A stretch of DNA of 64,000 nucleotides from Aphelenchoides besseyi. Lineage: Eukaryota; Nematoda; Chromadorea; Rhabditida; Aphelenchoididae. Position 1 is the stretch's first letter. Each line of letters opens with the position of its first letter. The notes beneath the pieces are model-generated. The model worked only from the letters and a program-made list of their open reading frames with translations, was not told where the DNA came from and searched no databases. The position numbers and the translations under genes are program-made. Positions 11,579-21,625 of the stretch are shown piece after piece. The stretch is taken from NCBI GenBank assembly GCA_024699855.1, contig JAMPIQ010000002.1:3286001-3350000 (forward strand), given 5' to 3'.

Positions 11579-12393
11579 TTTACCAGTTTGGCGAATTGTG
11601 AATGGGGAAATCGAGACATGCGATCGATTGGATGTCAACCGCTGTAATGTCTTGAAACAAGTTAACGTTTGAAAATTTCAGATGTCAAAGTGACTTGATA
11701 AAAAACGTTATTTGAATGAAAGCGATAAATTCCGAAATCGAATTCATTGAAGCATCTCAACAATCCGAGAAATGTTGTGTTCTGATCGTGCCAATCAGCA
11801 GGCGATTCTTGTCGCATTATGTCTTCGCTGGTTTCGTTGTAGCCTTGAAGCATAGTTAGCGCCGTCCAAATGATATCTAAAGAATAGGACATTTGTAGGT
11901 GATGTTGCGTTTCTCTGGAGTATACGAACTGATCCTCGAGTTTCTCTGACCAAACAAAATCAGCAAAATCTGCAAGCTCTTCGCTTGCCCTCGATTTGGC
12001 AACTCGGGCCCAATGGATTTGAACGTTCTCGCAACCAACACACTCGAATGCGAGAGTATCTTTGGTGAAAATCATCCATGTCCACAAATTCTCTTCGATT
12101 TGTTTTTGTCCCGTTCGAACATAATCCTCAACGGTCATCGTATTTGTAATGAACATTAAGACTTTGATTGTCCTTCCCAAACGATTCAAATGCTTGCTTA
12201 TGAATTCGGGAGTCTTTTCGGCTGTTTGGAAATCAACGGAAACATTGAGCGCCAAGAATGGACGTTGCCAATCGTATTCCATTAGGTATTCTTTTTGAAT
12301 TAGATTACGTTGAAAGGTGCTATTCCTAACAACCCACTCACCAAACCTCCTTGAATGATTTAACGACAGAGAACGAAATGGCGGTCAGTTTCG
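11579..12393 (-). pseudogene. Fragment of a receptor ectodomain (ANF-receptor / ionotropic glutamate receptor N-terminal domain-like)
   Basis: A long open frame contains LWTWMIFTKDTLAFECVGC, SYSLDIIWTALTMLQG and FNEFDFGIYRFHSN, a pattern like the second lobe of the extracellular ligand-binding fold in glutamate-receptor-like proteins. The first lobe and all membrane and pore segments are absent. The frame stays open upstream to about 12393. Near 11670-11690 it ends in a stop, while the neighbouring frame continues (SNVNLFQDITAV) to a TAA at 11579, so a frame change or an unseen short intron is needed. I favour a gene fragment; a short secreted protein is also possible. The family assignment is weak. 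Confidence 0.35.
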
Positions 12394-12410
12394 TTGTTTA
12401 ACTGAGTTTA

Positions 12411-13675
12411 TTACATAACTAAACTACACGATAAATCGGACGTTGTTTTGACTTTGACAGATTTCTTTAGCGTGAAGTAGCGTTGAGTTATTTGAAGGTC
12501 GTGATATCGCATTTCCGTTTGTTTGTTATTTGGAATAAAGCGATTAAGTTGCCTGGTTTGTTGAACAATTTTGTCGATAAACTCCAACGAACGAGTTGAC
12601 TTCAACTGCTTCCGACAATCGTCAGTACGAGAACAAAGAAATAACCTGAAGGACAACGATGAGAGGCGATATTGTTTCACAAAATACCATTTCAATGTCG
12701 ATCGTGGTAGTTTAGAGTTCCTGAGCACAAATCCGATGCTTTTCTCGTGCGATGTGTTCGACGATGAGACCGGAAAGTAGTCGTTAGGATCTGAAAATAC
12801 GAAGATAAGTGGATTGAATGATAAACCAACTATCAGACATGTTGCTTTGAGTTTCCAAGAACAATGGAATGAACTCCTCAGTTTGATTTGCCACTAAACT
12901 TTTTGTTGATTGCAGAAGGCGTGTTCGAAGATCGAGAAAAATAAAAGAATTGTAATTGAGAGACGTTTGCTTAAAAAAGAATGTTCAAAAGAATAAAGAC
13001 TTTGTGTTACAATTATCGCATCGAGCTCCAATGGTTCTTCTAATTTACCGCCAAACAAATTGGCATCAAGACTTTGAAGGACAACGTTACACCACTTGGA
13101 GATCTCATTGACCTCAAATAACCGTTGTGCTGAACGCTTGTGAACAGCTCACCTGATGCTCATTCAACCCCAAATTGTAAATCAAAATTGTAGTATTTCG
13201 ATGAACAGCACGAATTGAGGTAACAAAATCACGCATCAATTCCATTTGCCCATTGCGTATAGTTGTGACGAAAATGGAACGAAATGATCGATTTGAGGTT
13301 TTCAAATTGGACAAATTCAAACGCATGAGATGGGGCAATAAAGCACAACTGAACGGTCTTCCAAACTTCGGATTGTCGCTCGAATTACACGATTTGAAAC
13401 AAAACTAGAACCATTAAACAAATGATGAGCTTCCTCACATTTTCTTCGTTACAAAGGCATCCCTGAGTCAGAAGTGGAGAATTATAGTGAAGGAAGTTGA
13501 ACAACTTTAGACTCAACTTCCAACCAAAAACAGAGGCAAAAATAAGGAACAGGAAAATGAAATAGAATATTCGGAATCGTACCCAAATGTCATCTTTTCG
13601 TATTCGTGTCCGATTATCCAACAATTCGAACGAATAGTTGTGGTAAGAGTCTACGCGATTTGAATTCATTGTTAA
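12411..13675 (-). CDS. Type II membrane protein with DUF1647-like (glycosyltransferase-like) domain, structure uncertain
   Basis: The protein starts MNSNRVDSYHNYSFELLDN (13675; an upstream Met at 13768 is in frame). A strong anchor follows (IFYFIFLFLIFASVFGW). After an intron the exon at 13140-13350 reads FRSIFVTTIRNGQMELMRD then NTTILIYNLGLNEHQ, matching the DUF1647 signature 'IYDLGL', followed after a 40-nt intron by VNEISKWCNVVLQSLD. Later exons include NDYFPVSSSNTSHEKSIGF (12690-12800) and an open basic tail ending at 12411. The middle exons could not be joined with certainty, and the conserved C-terminal half of DUF1647 is not obvious, so the gene may be partly decayed. A Golgi location is inferred only from the topology. 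Confidence 0.45.
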
Positions 13676-14084
13676 TTTATGAGTTTTACTGAATGGAATA
13701 CATAGCACATAATAACCGGATACTTGAGTCAAAACTAAACGTGCATTGTTAATAAGATTTGGCGCCAAGTCTCAACTATGCAAGAAGATAAAATCGCCGA
13801 ACAAAATTGCGGCTATTTCCCTCTGAATCGCAACTTGTTAGCCGCCTACTGAGGCAATAAAAGTTTTAGATTGGTAGTCGAAGTATAAATTGAAACTTTG
13901 ATAAATGCATGTTGTTTATTATTAGTTAAATCAGCGTCTTAAAATATTTTTAAAGAAGCAATAAAACAAAGGACATAGATTGATTCTAATTTGTACGATT
14001 CTGTCATAGTTTAAACTGGACGTCATCATTCTTCTTGACAATACTCGTCGAATACATGACCTGATTTCAGGTCTTTGCTCATGG

Positions 14085-14690
14085 CGCATTACAATCCCTA
14101 CAATGAACTGATTGTTGCCGCAGATGCAAGTCCAACTGGAATGGGTGATACGTTAATGCAGCGGTAGGAGATGGATTCGTTCGGATCGTTTTTCACATGT
14201 CCAAGGGCACGGAAATTCAACAGCACTACTCATAGATTGAACGTGAAGCGATGGCATTGATTTTGGCAGTCGAACGTTGTCGTATGTTCGTGTGCGGGCG
14301 CAAATTTCTTTTACAAACTGATCGCTGTTTGTTACTGGCACTCTTCCAGATCGAAGACAATTCCTTCTGTTCAATTAATCAAAAACAATGTCAATTATAC
14401 ATGTGCGACCGAAAATGTTCGTAGTCATTGGAAACACGAACGTTCGTCAATTTACCGAATCGTTCAACCAAACTCGTTATTGGTTTTTGTGGTCGATCAT
14501 TCGGATATTATTCGTTTTTGCCGATTCATTGTTTCCGGTATCAAACGCCAATCTGAGCATACAAATAACCAAAAAGGACTTCCGATACCACGCATTTTAT
14601 TCGACAGAATTCGTATGTCCCAGGTTCACAAGCAACCGTTTGTTCAAACACTGGATGAGTGTTCTGAAGGCAATACACATTTAACCACGT
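14085..14690 (+). mobile_element. Ty3/gypsy RNase H relic
   Basis: Reads NELIVAADASPTGMGDTLMQ at 14100-14160, the RNase H first-Asp motif of gypsy-type polymerase proteins. In a shifted frame come FHMSKGTEIQQHYS, IEREAMALILAVERC and FLLQTDRC (the next acidic motif), up to about 14360. Frame changes and stops separate the pieces. Sequence to about 14690 is open in patches but unassigned. No LTR is evident. Confidence 0.7.
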
Positions 14691-14873
14691 ACCACTGACG
14701 CAAATCGAGACTTCTGAAGACTAACACGCACAATAAACTTCGTAGTAGAGCTCTAGCAAGCAAAATAACAGTTGAGCTAACAGCCACTAATGTTCAAAAA
14801 TTTGGATATAAAAAGTGTGCCCAAGGAAAAGTACTCCAAACATTGCATCGATTGCTTCATTCTAGTTTTCAAC

Positions 14874-15620
14874 ATGCAATCGGTCGTTCTTCTGCTTCTC
14901 GTTCTATCTCTTTGCGTTAGCGCATTGAATATGGAACAACTTCACGACATCAAAATCACTGGTTCGCAAATAGGTGGTGATGTTTATGTTGATGGAAATC
15001 ATGGCCAAGTTACTATCGAAGGTTCTTACATTCACGGATCAATTGGTTTTGGAAATGGATGCGTTGTAGCAAACAATTCGATTCATGAGTGTGATGGAAC
15101 CGTTCGTGAAATCAATGACTCCGAATTAGAACGCCTACGCAAACACCATATTCAATTGAGTCGTCAAGAAAACTCGAAGAATCATTTTCGCAACAAATCG
15201 AAGGGTCGACAAGTTGCTGGAGTGAAGGCTAACAAACCAACTCAATCGCGTCGTCGTCCAGCTCACGGCCGTGTTGCTAATGTTTCAGCCAACAAGAAAC
15301 ACAATCCGTTTAATCGCAACAACCGACGTGGTCGCAAGAGCCGAAATCGTCGTAACAAAAAACGAGGTGGAAGACGTCACCGACACCGTGGTCAAGTCAA
15401 TCAACACAAACCGGATGTTCATTGGCCAGCCTCTGTCTCGCCATGCAACACCTGTAATAACCCGAAACCTCATGGACATGGCAATGAAACTGAATCGACT
15501 ACTGCGAACTACGAAGGTGGATATACTTCTGACAGCTACCAAGTTAATCAAGACTCAACCCATTCGTACGACAGTTCTACCGGATATTATGAAGCAACTA
15601 CTGGCTCATCATCAATTTAA
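14874..15620 (+). CDS. Secreted basic Asn/Arg-rich protein with beta-repeat N-terminal part
   Basis: A single-exon frame encodes 248 residues from MQSVVLLLLVLSLCVSA, a clear signal peptide. A TTCTAG acceptor ends 8 nt upstream (14861-14865), supporting this start over the in-frame Met at 14790. The mature N-terminal part (LHDIKITGSQIGGDVYVDG, HGQVTIEGSYIHGSIGFG) has alternating hydrophobic and Gly/Asn turns, like short beta-helix rungs. The middle (about 115-185) is extremely rich in Arg, Lys, Asn and His. The tail is Ser/Thr/Tyr-rich and acidic. Four cysteines sit at GNGCVV, HECDG and CNTC. AATAAA follows at about 15644. No known family. It could bind an anionic surface such as nucleic acid or polysaccharide, or be an antimicrobial or matrix protein; that is inference from composition. 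Confidence 0.65.
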   Translation: MQSVVLLLLVLSLCVSALNMEQLHDIKITGSQIGGDVYVDGNHGQVTIEGSYIHGSIGFGNGCVVANNSIHECDGTVREINDSELERLRKHHIQLSRQENSKNHFRNKSKGRQVAGVKANKPTQSRRRPAHGRVANVSANKKHNPFNRNNRRGRKSRNRRNKKRGGRRHRHRGQVNQHKPDVHWPASVSPCNTCNNPKPHGHGNETESTTANYEGGYTSDSYQVNQDSTHSYDSSTGYYEATTGSSSI

Positions 15621-15894
15621 TTCAATTTCTTCTCATTTTGCGAAATAAAGCATCTGCTCGTTTTTATCGGTACAGTGGATTTCATAGTAAATTGCAAGGA
15701 ACGATTGCCAAACGATGTAGACAGAAGACTAGTATATAATAACCATTTCTAGCGCTCTGCATTTTTTCCGCATAAAAGTATCCAAATCATGTTCATGCAC
15801 AAGCTTCTGTTTAAAAAGTCGTTTCTAGTAAATCGCATATTTTTATGTGAAACTATTAGCAGGGCCAAATAAATACCAAAAAATGAAGATACCT

Positions 15895-16450
15895 AGTGTC
15901 CGCAATTCCCAGCGGAATCACGGATGTCACACCGTGGCCGATCACATAAAAGAAGCCGCTTATCGGCTTGGGACAGTTGGAATGCCTCGGTCTCCCAGTC
16001 CACATCAATCGACAACTTCCGCATTGCGTCAGCTCCTAAGATATTTACTTCTTCGAAATGACCTTTGGGAACTTTGCACTCAATTCCGATGCGTTAATCC
16101 TAAAATAAACTCAAATTATTCGTCCACATAAAAGGTCAAAAAACAAACACGAATTGCCATCGTATAGACTTTGTCATTGACCGAACCGTCCTCATTGTTG
16201 ATCGGCTTTCCATATTTCATTTTATTTATTTCCAATATCTACAACAATGATAAAGTATCGGTGCAGACCGAACATGTCGAGTTGGGTCAAGCGAGAGTTA
16301 TTGGCGTCGTCGGAACTTGATTGGACGGCTGAACGTACGTTTCATCGCTTGCCATCGTGCTTTGAGTTTGATCGTTTCCGTCTATTGAATTCCGATGTGT
16401 TTTCGCAGATTGTCTTTCCCGGCTTTACGGGGATCCGGTATCCAGCAAAA
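15895..16450 (-). mobile_element. Ty3/gypsy retropepsin relic
   Basis: On the minus strand the motif LLDTGSP (about 16428-16449) matches the catalytic loop of retroviral-type aspartic proteases. About 390 nt downstream CKVPKGHFEEVNILGADAM leads into MRKLSIDVDWETEAFQLSQ, the conserved 'ILGxDxL' end of the same domain. Stops and frame changes lie between them. The 16215-16410 part is shared with 59093-59305. Confidence 0.75.
16215..16410 (-). repeat. Dispersed repeat copy 1 (partner at 59.1 kb)
   Basis: The minus strand here and the plus strand at 59093-59305 share long matching runs such as GAAACGTACGTTCAGCCGTC / GAACGTACGTTCAGCCGTCC and TAGATATTGGAAATAAAT, at roughly 75-80% identity by eye. 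Both probably derive from the same gypsy-type element. Confidence 0.75.
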
Positions 16451-16451
16451 A

Positions 16452-16757
16452 TCAGACAATAACAACCTCCGAATCCGACTTGTTGTGACGTTGAAGAACC
16501 AACGAAACCATGTAACGGATATTGCGACCGTGAATGAAGCCGTTGACTGGAAAAAATGATGAATAAAATCGATTAAACATTAAATTAAAGTTACCAAATG
16601 GCCAATATTTTGACAACAATAACAATTCAACAATCAATCCGTTTAGAAGAGTAAAAGCGAGGTAACAGTCCATTTCGATAGACATGTGAGAAGAAATCAT
16701 TGAAAATTCCGGTTTTTGCTGTGCTCTTTTCGCTCGTATCCTTTCATTAATTTCCAA
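16452..16757 (-). CDS. Possible short two-exon membrane protein
   Basis: One exon (about 16610-16757) contains MSIEMDCYLAFTLLNGLIVE and LLLLSKYWPF, a single hydrophobic helix. A consensus intron (donor near 16595, acceptor TTTTTTCCAG near 16550) joins NGFIHGRNIRYMVSLVLQ, with the stop at 16452. It resembles a fragment of a serpentine receptor but has no diagnostic motif. It lies against the gypsy relic. Low confidence. Confidence 0.25.
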   Translation of the reverse strand: MEINERIRAKRAQQKPEFSMISSHMSIEMDCYLAFTLLNGLIVELLLLSKYWPFGNFNLMFNRFYSSFFPVNGFIHGRNIRYMVSLVLQRHNKSDSEVVIV

Positions 16758-16759
16758 TT

Positions 16760-17240
16760 TCGTTCAAAACTATTTGGTCAACTTTAAAATGGATTCATTT
16801 CTCGGTATTAACATACCTAATCCGTAAGACAACTTCGGACACATTGAACTCATTTTGGCAATCGAGACTGAGTAAGCAAAAAAAGTAGAGCAATCGAGCG
16901 CGCTCCATCAGAAAACAGTGCGAATTTATTAAATTCCACCGCTCAGCAAGTGGTCAAGAAAAAACGAAAATGAAAAATTATTGGGTCAAATTTCTCTTCT
17001 TCGACCAAAAGCAATTGTCGCCATATCTTTGCAAAAATCTCGATTAATACGCGATTATACGCAAAAATAAACATTGCCAATCGAAAGAGCAGTCTTGACT
17101 TCATATGGACGCCAACAAACAGCACAAAAATCGGCCCATTTGTTGCCGCATTTTCGCCGTCGAATTTCGACCACCCTGCTTTTTTGAAGGAGGGCGATTA
17201 CGTTTTAAGGCCGTAGCTAATGTTCACGGCATCGCGACAA
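16760..17240. other. Gene-free stretch
   Basis: Only a short hydrophobic minus-strand frame at 16943-17125, without splice or start support. Confidence 0.4.
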
Positions 17241-17720
17241 CTTTTAAGCCAGTAACCTTTGTTAGCTTATAAATTCTTGACATTTAATCCTTTTGACGTC
17301 GTTTTTACGTTAGTTTAAAAGGTACTTATGCTTGATCAAAGGTGACCAAATCGACAAATTTTTGAGTTTTTTGACCTTTGATGGCACATATTAATTTTTT
17401 AAAAAACTTTCAAGATTTTTGAGCCAGTAACCTTTGTGCACAAGAGTCTTGGCTACATTTTAGTTTTTGTTATATTGAATTCCATTCACTTTGAAGGGTA
17501 CTTATGCTTACTCAAAGAGAGACAAGTCGACTAATTTTTGAGTTTTTTGATGTTTGATAGCTCACACTCTTTTTCAATCAATTTTCTAGAATATTTGATC
17601 TAGTAACTTTTGTTTGTCGATAATTTCTCGATATTTTGACCTTTGTTTGATTCGATTTTGTTGATTTTGAAGTGTACTTATTCGCATGCAAACAAGGGTT
17701 GCTCAGCCAATTTTTGTCGA
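17240..17720. repeat. Degenerate tandem repeat, period about 175 bp, nearly three units
   Basis: The core AGCCAGTAACCTTTGT occurs at 17247 and 17422, with a diverged copy around 17598 (CTAGTAACTTTTGT), spacing 175-176 bp. Each unit also carries GTACTTATGCTT or GTACTTATTCGC and AATTTTTGAGTTTTTTGA-like blocks. It lies just upstream of the transposase-like gene. Confidence 0.8.
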
Positions 17721-17761
17721 TTTCAGTTGAAATTACATTTTCGTTCTTTTAAATTGTAAAG

Positions 17762-19091
17762 ATGGGAAGAACTAAACGTCAATATAGTGGAAGACAATAT
17801 AGATTAATGAGATTTGATGTGCGATCAGTTGGAGAACAAGCATCAATGGTTGAACATCATGAAGAAACACCGGTTTGTATACTAAACATTTTGGATAATT
17901 TTAAAGCAATAATTGAAGATGGAAATTGATCAACCAATAATTCCCATTCTTGTTCGACAACCTGAATTTGTTAATATACAATTTCCAACAAGTTAGGGTT
18001 CTACATTCCTACTCAAGTTCAACGACCACAATCAACGAATAATTATGTTCTGGTAGCAGCTTTTGAAGGCGACGAAAAATTTGAATTGTTTAAACGAGCC
18101 GGAAGGATTTTCTTCAATTTTATCAACAACATCGCTGCTAATCCCAAATACAAGGTGGACGAACGTGAAATGGATGTCGAAATACTTTTCGTCGGAGACA
18201 TGAAAGTTATTTCAATTTTTTTCGATGTTCCATCTCCTCTATCAACAGAGTTTTGTCCTCTATGTCACGTTGGATTACGGACTCATCGTTCTACAGGAGC
18301 TGTGAGAGGATTTGAACGAGAACGAGGAGAAAATGCTCTTTTAAAAATTCCGATGAAAAACGTCGTAACTCCACCGCTTCATCTATTCCAAGGACTAGTC
18401 AATACGGTAGTTCGTCAATGGACAAAAGAAACTCGCTCCCAATGGTTTCGTCGCGCTGGTGTTCCTAGTAGTTGGCAACAATCATCTTTATTAACTGGAC
18501 GAGATGCTTTTACTTTCGTAAAATTTATCAACGACAATACAACGGAAAAAGATGCAGTTCCACAACGAGCACTGATACTTTTTCTTCATAGATTTGGTTC
18601 ATGGACATCAGCGATTGAATTTAATTTTGAAGATCAAAGGCTGCAAAATCAATTGAAAAAAGACATTGAAGATTTGTCTTCCAGTTTTTGAAGCCTGATG
18701 CCATCTAACATCCGTCCACCAAAGCTGCACATGGCCGAAAAGCATGTTGTAAATCAACTGATTGAACGCAAAACTTGGGGTCGACATGGCGAACAATGTG
18801 AGTTTCAAATTTTTAAATTTAGCTACTGAATCGATGCATCGCATCGGCAACATAGATCAGCAGCACTGTATTGGAATCAACAAACAAAAAGCGTTAAATT
18901 TCTTTATGAAAACGCACTTAATTCTTGCGACTGCAGATTTGGATCAATTGGAGACGAAAAAACCTTTACGATCAAGAAATGAAGCCGGAACCTCAACCAG
19001 TCAACAGCAAGATCCTGCGAGTGACGACGAGTTCATGGAAGTTTTAGACCCGTATGAAGAGCCCGGAGATTACCTTTCGATAATTATTTAA
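17762..19091 (+). pseudogene. Transposase-like gene (uncertain DDE/RNase H-fold family) with in-frame TGA
   Basis: The main frame (18010-18691) contains DVEILFVGDMKVISIFF, a CPLC pair (EFCPLCHVGLRTH) and PMKNVVTPPLHLFQGLVNTV. After the stop the same frame continues with KLHMAEKHVVNQLIERKTWG, HGEQ and, after a 25-nt GT-AG gap (18798-18822), STESMHRIGNIDQ, ending at 19091 with AATAAA near 19113. The metal-binding Cys pair, the 'PLH' box and the late 'EQxxExxH' block resemble transposase-type proteins found in multicopy elements of invertebrates. A TGA at 18689-18691 interrupts the frame. The 5' part (from MGRTKRQYSGRQYRLMRF) also needs a frame change near 17990. The base composition is more AT-rich than in host genes. 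Probably a recently dead element copy. Confidence 0.5.
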
Positions 19092-19249
19092 CATTTCATA
19101 TTTTCGATTAACAAATAAATTTTTCAGACTTAAGATTGTGATCGTTTATCGTAGACAGAAGGCCGAATTCCACTAACCAAAAGAACTCGTGCATTTTCCG
19201 ATCAAATTTTCTCTCATTTTTATTGTTCAAAAATTTTTGGAGCGGTGAA

Positions 19250-19470
19250 ATTTGACGGTTTATGATGGAGTGCGAGCGACGCGCAATTGGAAATGTGACC
19301 GTGCAAATAAAGATCGCCAGTCAAGTGGTCGTGGACCAAACTTTATTAGAATAATCGGCTTAATCGGTTTGCCAGCGGCGCTGATGCGAACGGGAGATGT
19401 GGGACTGAACGCCGGCGCTTCTCAGCCGGGTCTTTTATGTCCGCGATCTAATGGATCGCGGACAAAATGA
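19250..19470. other. GC-richer segment ending in a perfect hairpin
   Basis: The stretch is clearly richer in G and C than its surroundings and contains AATAAAG followed by GC-rich DNA. It ends in the inverted repeat listed separately. No coding frame with motifs. It could be part of an LTR or another non-autonomous element. Confidence 0.35.
19438..19464. repeat. Perfect 11-bp inverted repeat with 5-nt loop
   Basis: TGTCCGCGATC (19438-19448), loop TAATG, GATCGCGGACA (19454-19464). The stem has no mismatch and is GC-rich in AT-rich surroundings, so it would be very stable in RNA or as a cruciform. Confidence 0.85.
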
Positions 19471-19479
19471 GAGTGATTA

Positions 19480-20360
19480 GCTGATTGAAGCAAAAAGATG
19501 AATTTGAAATTTGCATAAGAGTGAAATGATTGAATTTGCTTGTTTGCGGTTCATTTTTGATGACGAGTTGATTGATCTAATCGATTAGTTCTTTTTAATA
19601 CTCGCATCCATTTTTATAGAAGTAAATCGAGTTTTATGTCTAGAAATAGAGAGAAATAAGATACGAAATGGAATCCAAAACAAGAAGATAAAATGAAAAA
19701 ATCAAGCACAGCACGCTTGAAAAGCAGTTGAAATGCTAACAAAATATTCCCAAAAAAAGTCGTAGCGAGAATTGTGAGCACCTTGTCAATATCCGCAAAC
19801 ATCCAAGCCTGCGAAAATTGTCATGTTGGCAAACCGGAAACTGTTATCGTATAGCCGTTAGAATAATAAACATTGCCACCACTAAATCCTTTTAATGTAA
19901 TTCTCGGTTACTTTCTACCTTGAAGAATCTGAACTTAAAGACGGTGTTCCATGAATTGATTCGTACCATACACTTCCGACTCCTAGAAATCACGGTCATA
20001 TTCTCATTTAATTGTTACCAAAAGCATCACATTCAACTGATTGAATAAAAAGGCAAAAGAGTAAGATTGCAAGTGCTAATCGAAACATTTAAACTACTGG
20101 GTGGATCCACGCATGAAAATATGCTTTAAATAGTCTAGAAGTTAAGTTAAGTACCCACTAAACACGATCACAAAAACGTTCATGTTGTTGAAAATTGTGT
20201 CTTCCTGTTTAGACTTTGGCGAACACTCGATTATTTAACGTCATCAAACGACAAGTTTAATAAACGCCTTTGCTTTAAACAAGAGATTTCCTATTTGGAC
20301 AGCTATGACCAAAATCTTGACTTGATTATTTATTAGAATTCAATGTTCGTTACAACTTTA
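19480..20360. other. Mostly gene-free; weak hydrophobic frame
   Basis: A minus-strand frame at 19614-19802 is hydrophobic (FHFVSYFSLFLDI) and might be a receptor exon remnant. Nothing joins to it. Confidence 0.35.
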
Positions 20361-20367
20361 AATCACT

Positions 20368-21086
20368 TCACTTTCCGTAACCGTAATTATTGTACGACCA
20401 TTGATTGGTGGGATAAGAGTTTTGGTAGTAATAAGAACCACTAGATGGGTAGTAGTAATTCGAATATTGTCCGGTAGAATATTGGCCATTCGAGTAGTAA
20501 GGTGACGAATAAGAATTCGAGCCATAATAGTTTTGAGGATACGAGTAACTGTACGTATTAGGATAGTAGCTTGAATAATATGATGTATAAGGGCTCGAAT
20601 AATACGAATACTGAAAAAACATTCATTGATCAATTATCTCTAACTAACCGGGTAGTAACTGGAATAAGAATTTGAGTAAGACGGTGTTGACAAGCCAAAT
20701 AGCGATGAGAGCGACGAATAGCCGCCTGAGTAACTTGAAGAGTCGCTCGAACTACTGAAAACCTTTCAATTTCATGTTAGTTAATTTATCTATACCTATA
20801 ACTATAAGGACTATACGACGAAGAGCCGTAGCTGCCGTAATCTAAAAGCAAGTATTTAAGAATACGAAGCTTGTATTACGATGGTGATGATGTCCTATTC
20901 CGCTATGATCACCGTAAGAATGGCTGCTTGAATGACTGCCGCTTGAATCCCCACCGCTTGAATGACTATGATCGGAATGTCCATGAGCTAAATTCAATGC
21001 CAATAAAACGCATTACCCTTAGGAAACTAACCTGCGATAGAAGAAATCAACAACAAGACCAAGAAAGAAATACGAAAAATCGCCAT
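20368..21086 (-). CDS. Secreted His/Ser/Tyr-rich low-complexity protein
   Basis: Five exons read on the minus strand from ATG at 21086. MAIFRISFLVLLLISSIA is a signal peptide. A short exon is rich in His, Ser and Gly (AHGHSDHSHSSGGDSSGSHS, HHHH). Two exons carry YGSYGSSSYSPYSY and SSLFGLSTPSYSNSYSSYYP. The last exon (20368-20600) is dominated by Tyr, Ser, Asn and Pro (SSPYTSYYSSYYPNTYSYSY, ending NNYGYGK). All introns are 38-45 nt with good consensus. The Tyr-rich repeat resembles cross-linkable cuticle, eggshell or adhesive proteins, and the His-rich part could bind metal. No domain match; the role is inferred from composition. Confidence 0.65.
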
Positions 21087-21089
21087 TTT

Positions 21090-21620
21090 CATGCGTTAAC
21101 ACTACTACCGATGTTCCTTCGGCTTTTTAAAGTCCAGTAAATGGGGCGTAAGGAAAGAAAATTGGCGGAAGTTTAAAACGTTTTGTCGATCTTTTCGTGC
21201 CATCGGTCACATTTCAGATCATCCATTCGCCGAATAAACAAGCTGACCTTTGTGCACCAAACGAAATTCCAAGCTCGACGAGTTTTACAGAAAACAAACT
21301 ACCGTAGTCAAGTTACTCCAATGCATTTTTCTTGTTATCACAAGTTTGTTTGTTTCCTGAAAAGCTTGGCGCATATTGAGAACCTTAAACTAAACGTTCT
21401 CTGAATTAACTTGTTCGGCGATTTCTTTTCAACCGAACGTGCTCATTACTTTGCGCGCAAATGGTGTCGTCTTTTGATCAGCATAACGTTCCGACAAACC
21501 CTTTCGTCTTCGGCGTTTAAGTGCAATTGATCATCGATGCTTCACAACCGATGCAACACAGTTTATTAGAACAATTAAAAACAAAGAGCACCCGTAGATT
21601 TGTGAAAGCCAATAAACAGC
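21090..21620. other. Intergenic
   Basis: Promoter side of the Tyr-rich gene (a TTTAAA-type box near 21125) and otherwise no supported feature. Confidence 0.35.
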
Positions 21621-21625
21621 CGAGT

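Noticed and set aside
15285..15551. Frames inside 14.9-15.6 kb in other phases
   Set aside because: Shadows of the basic secreted protein, caused by its biased codons.
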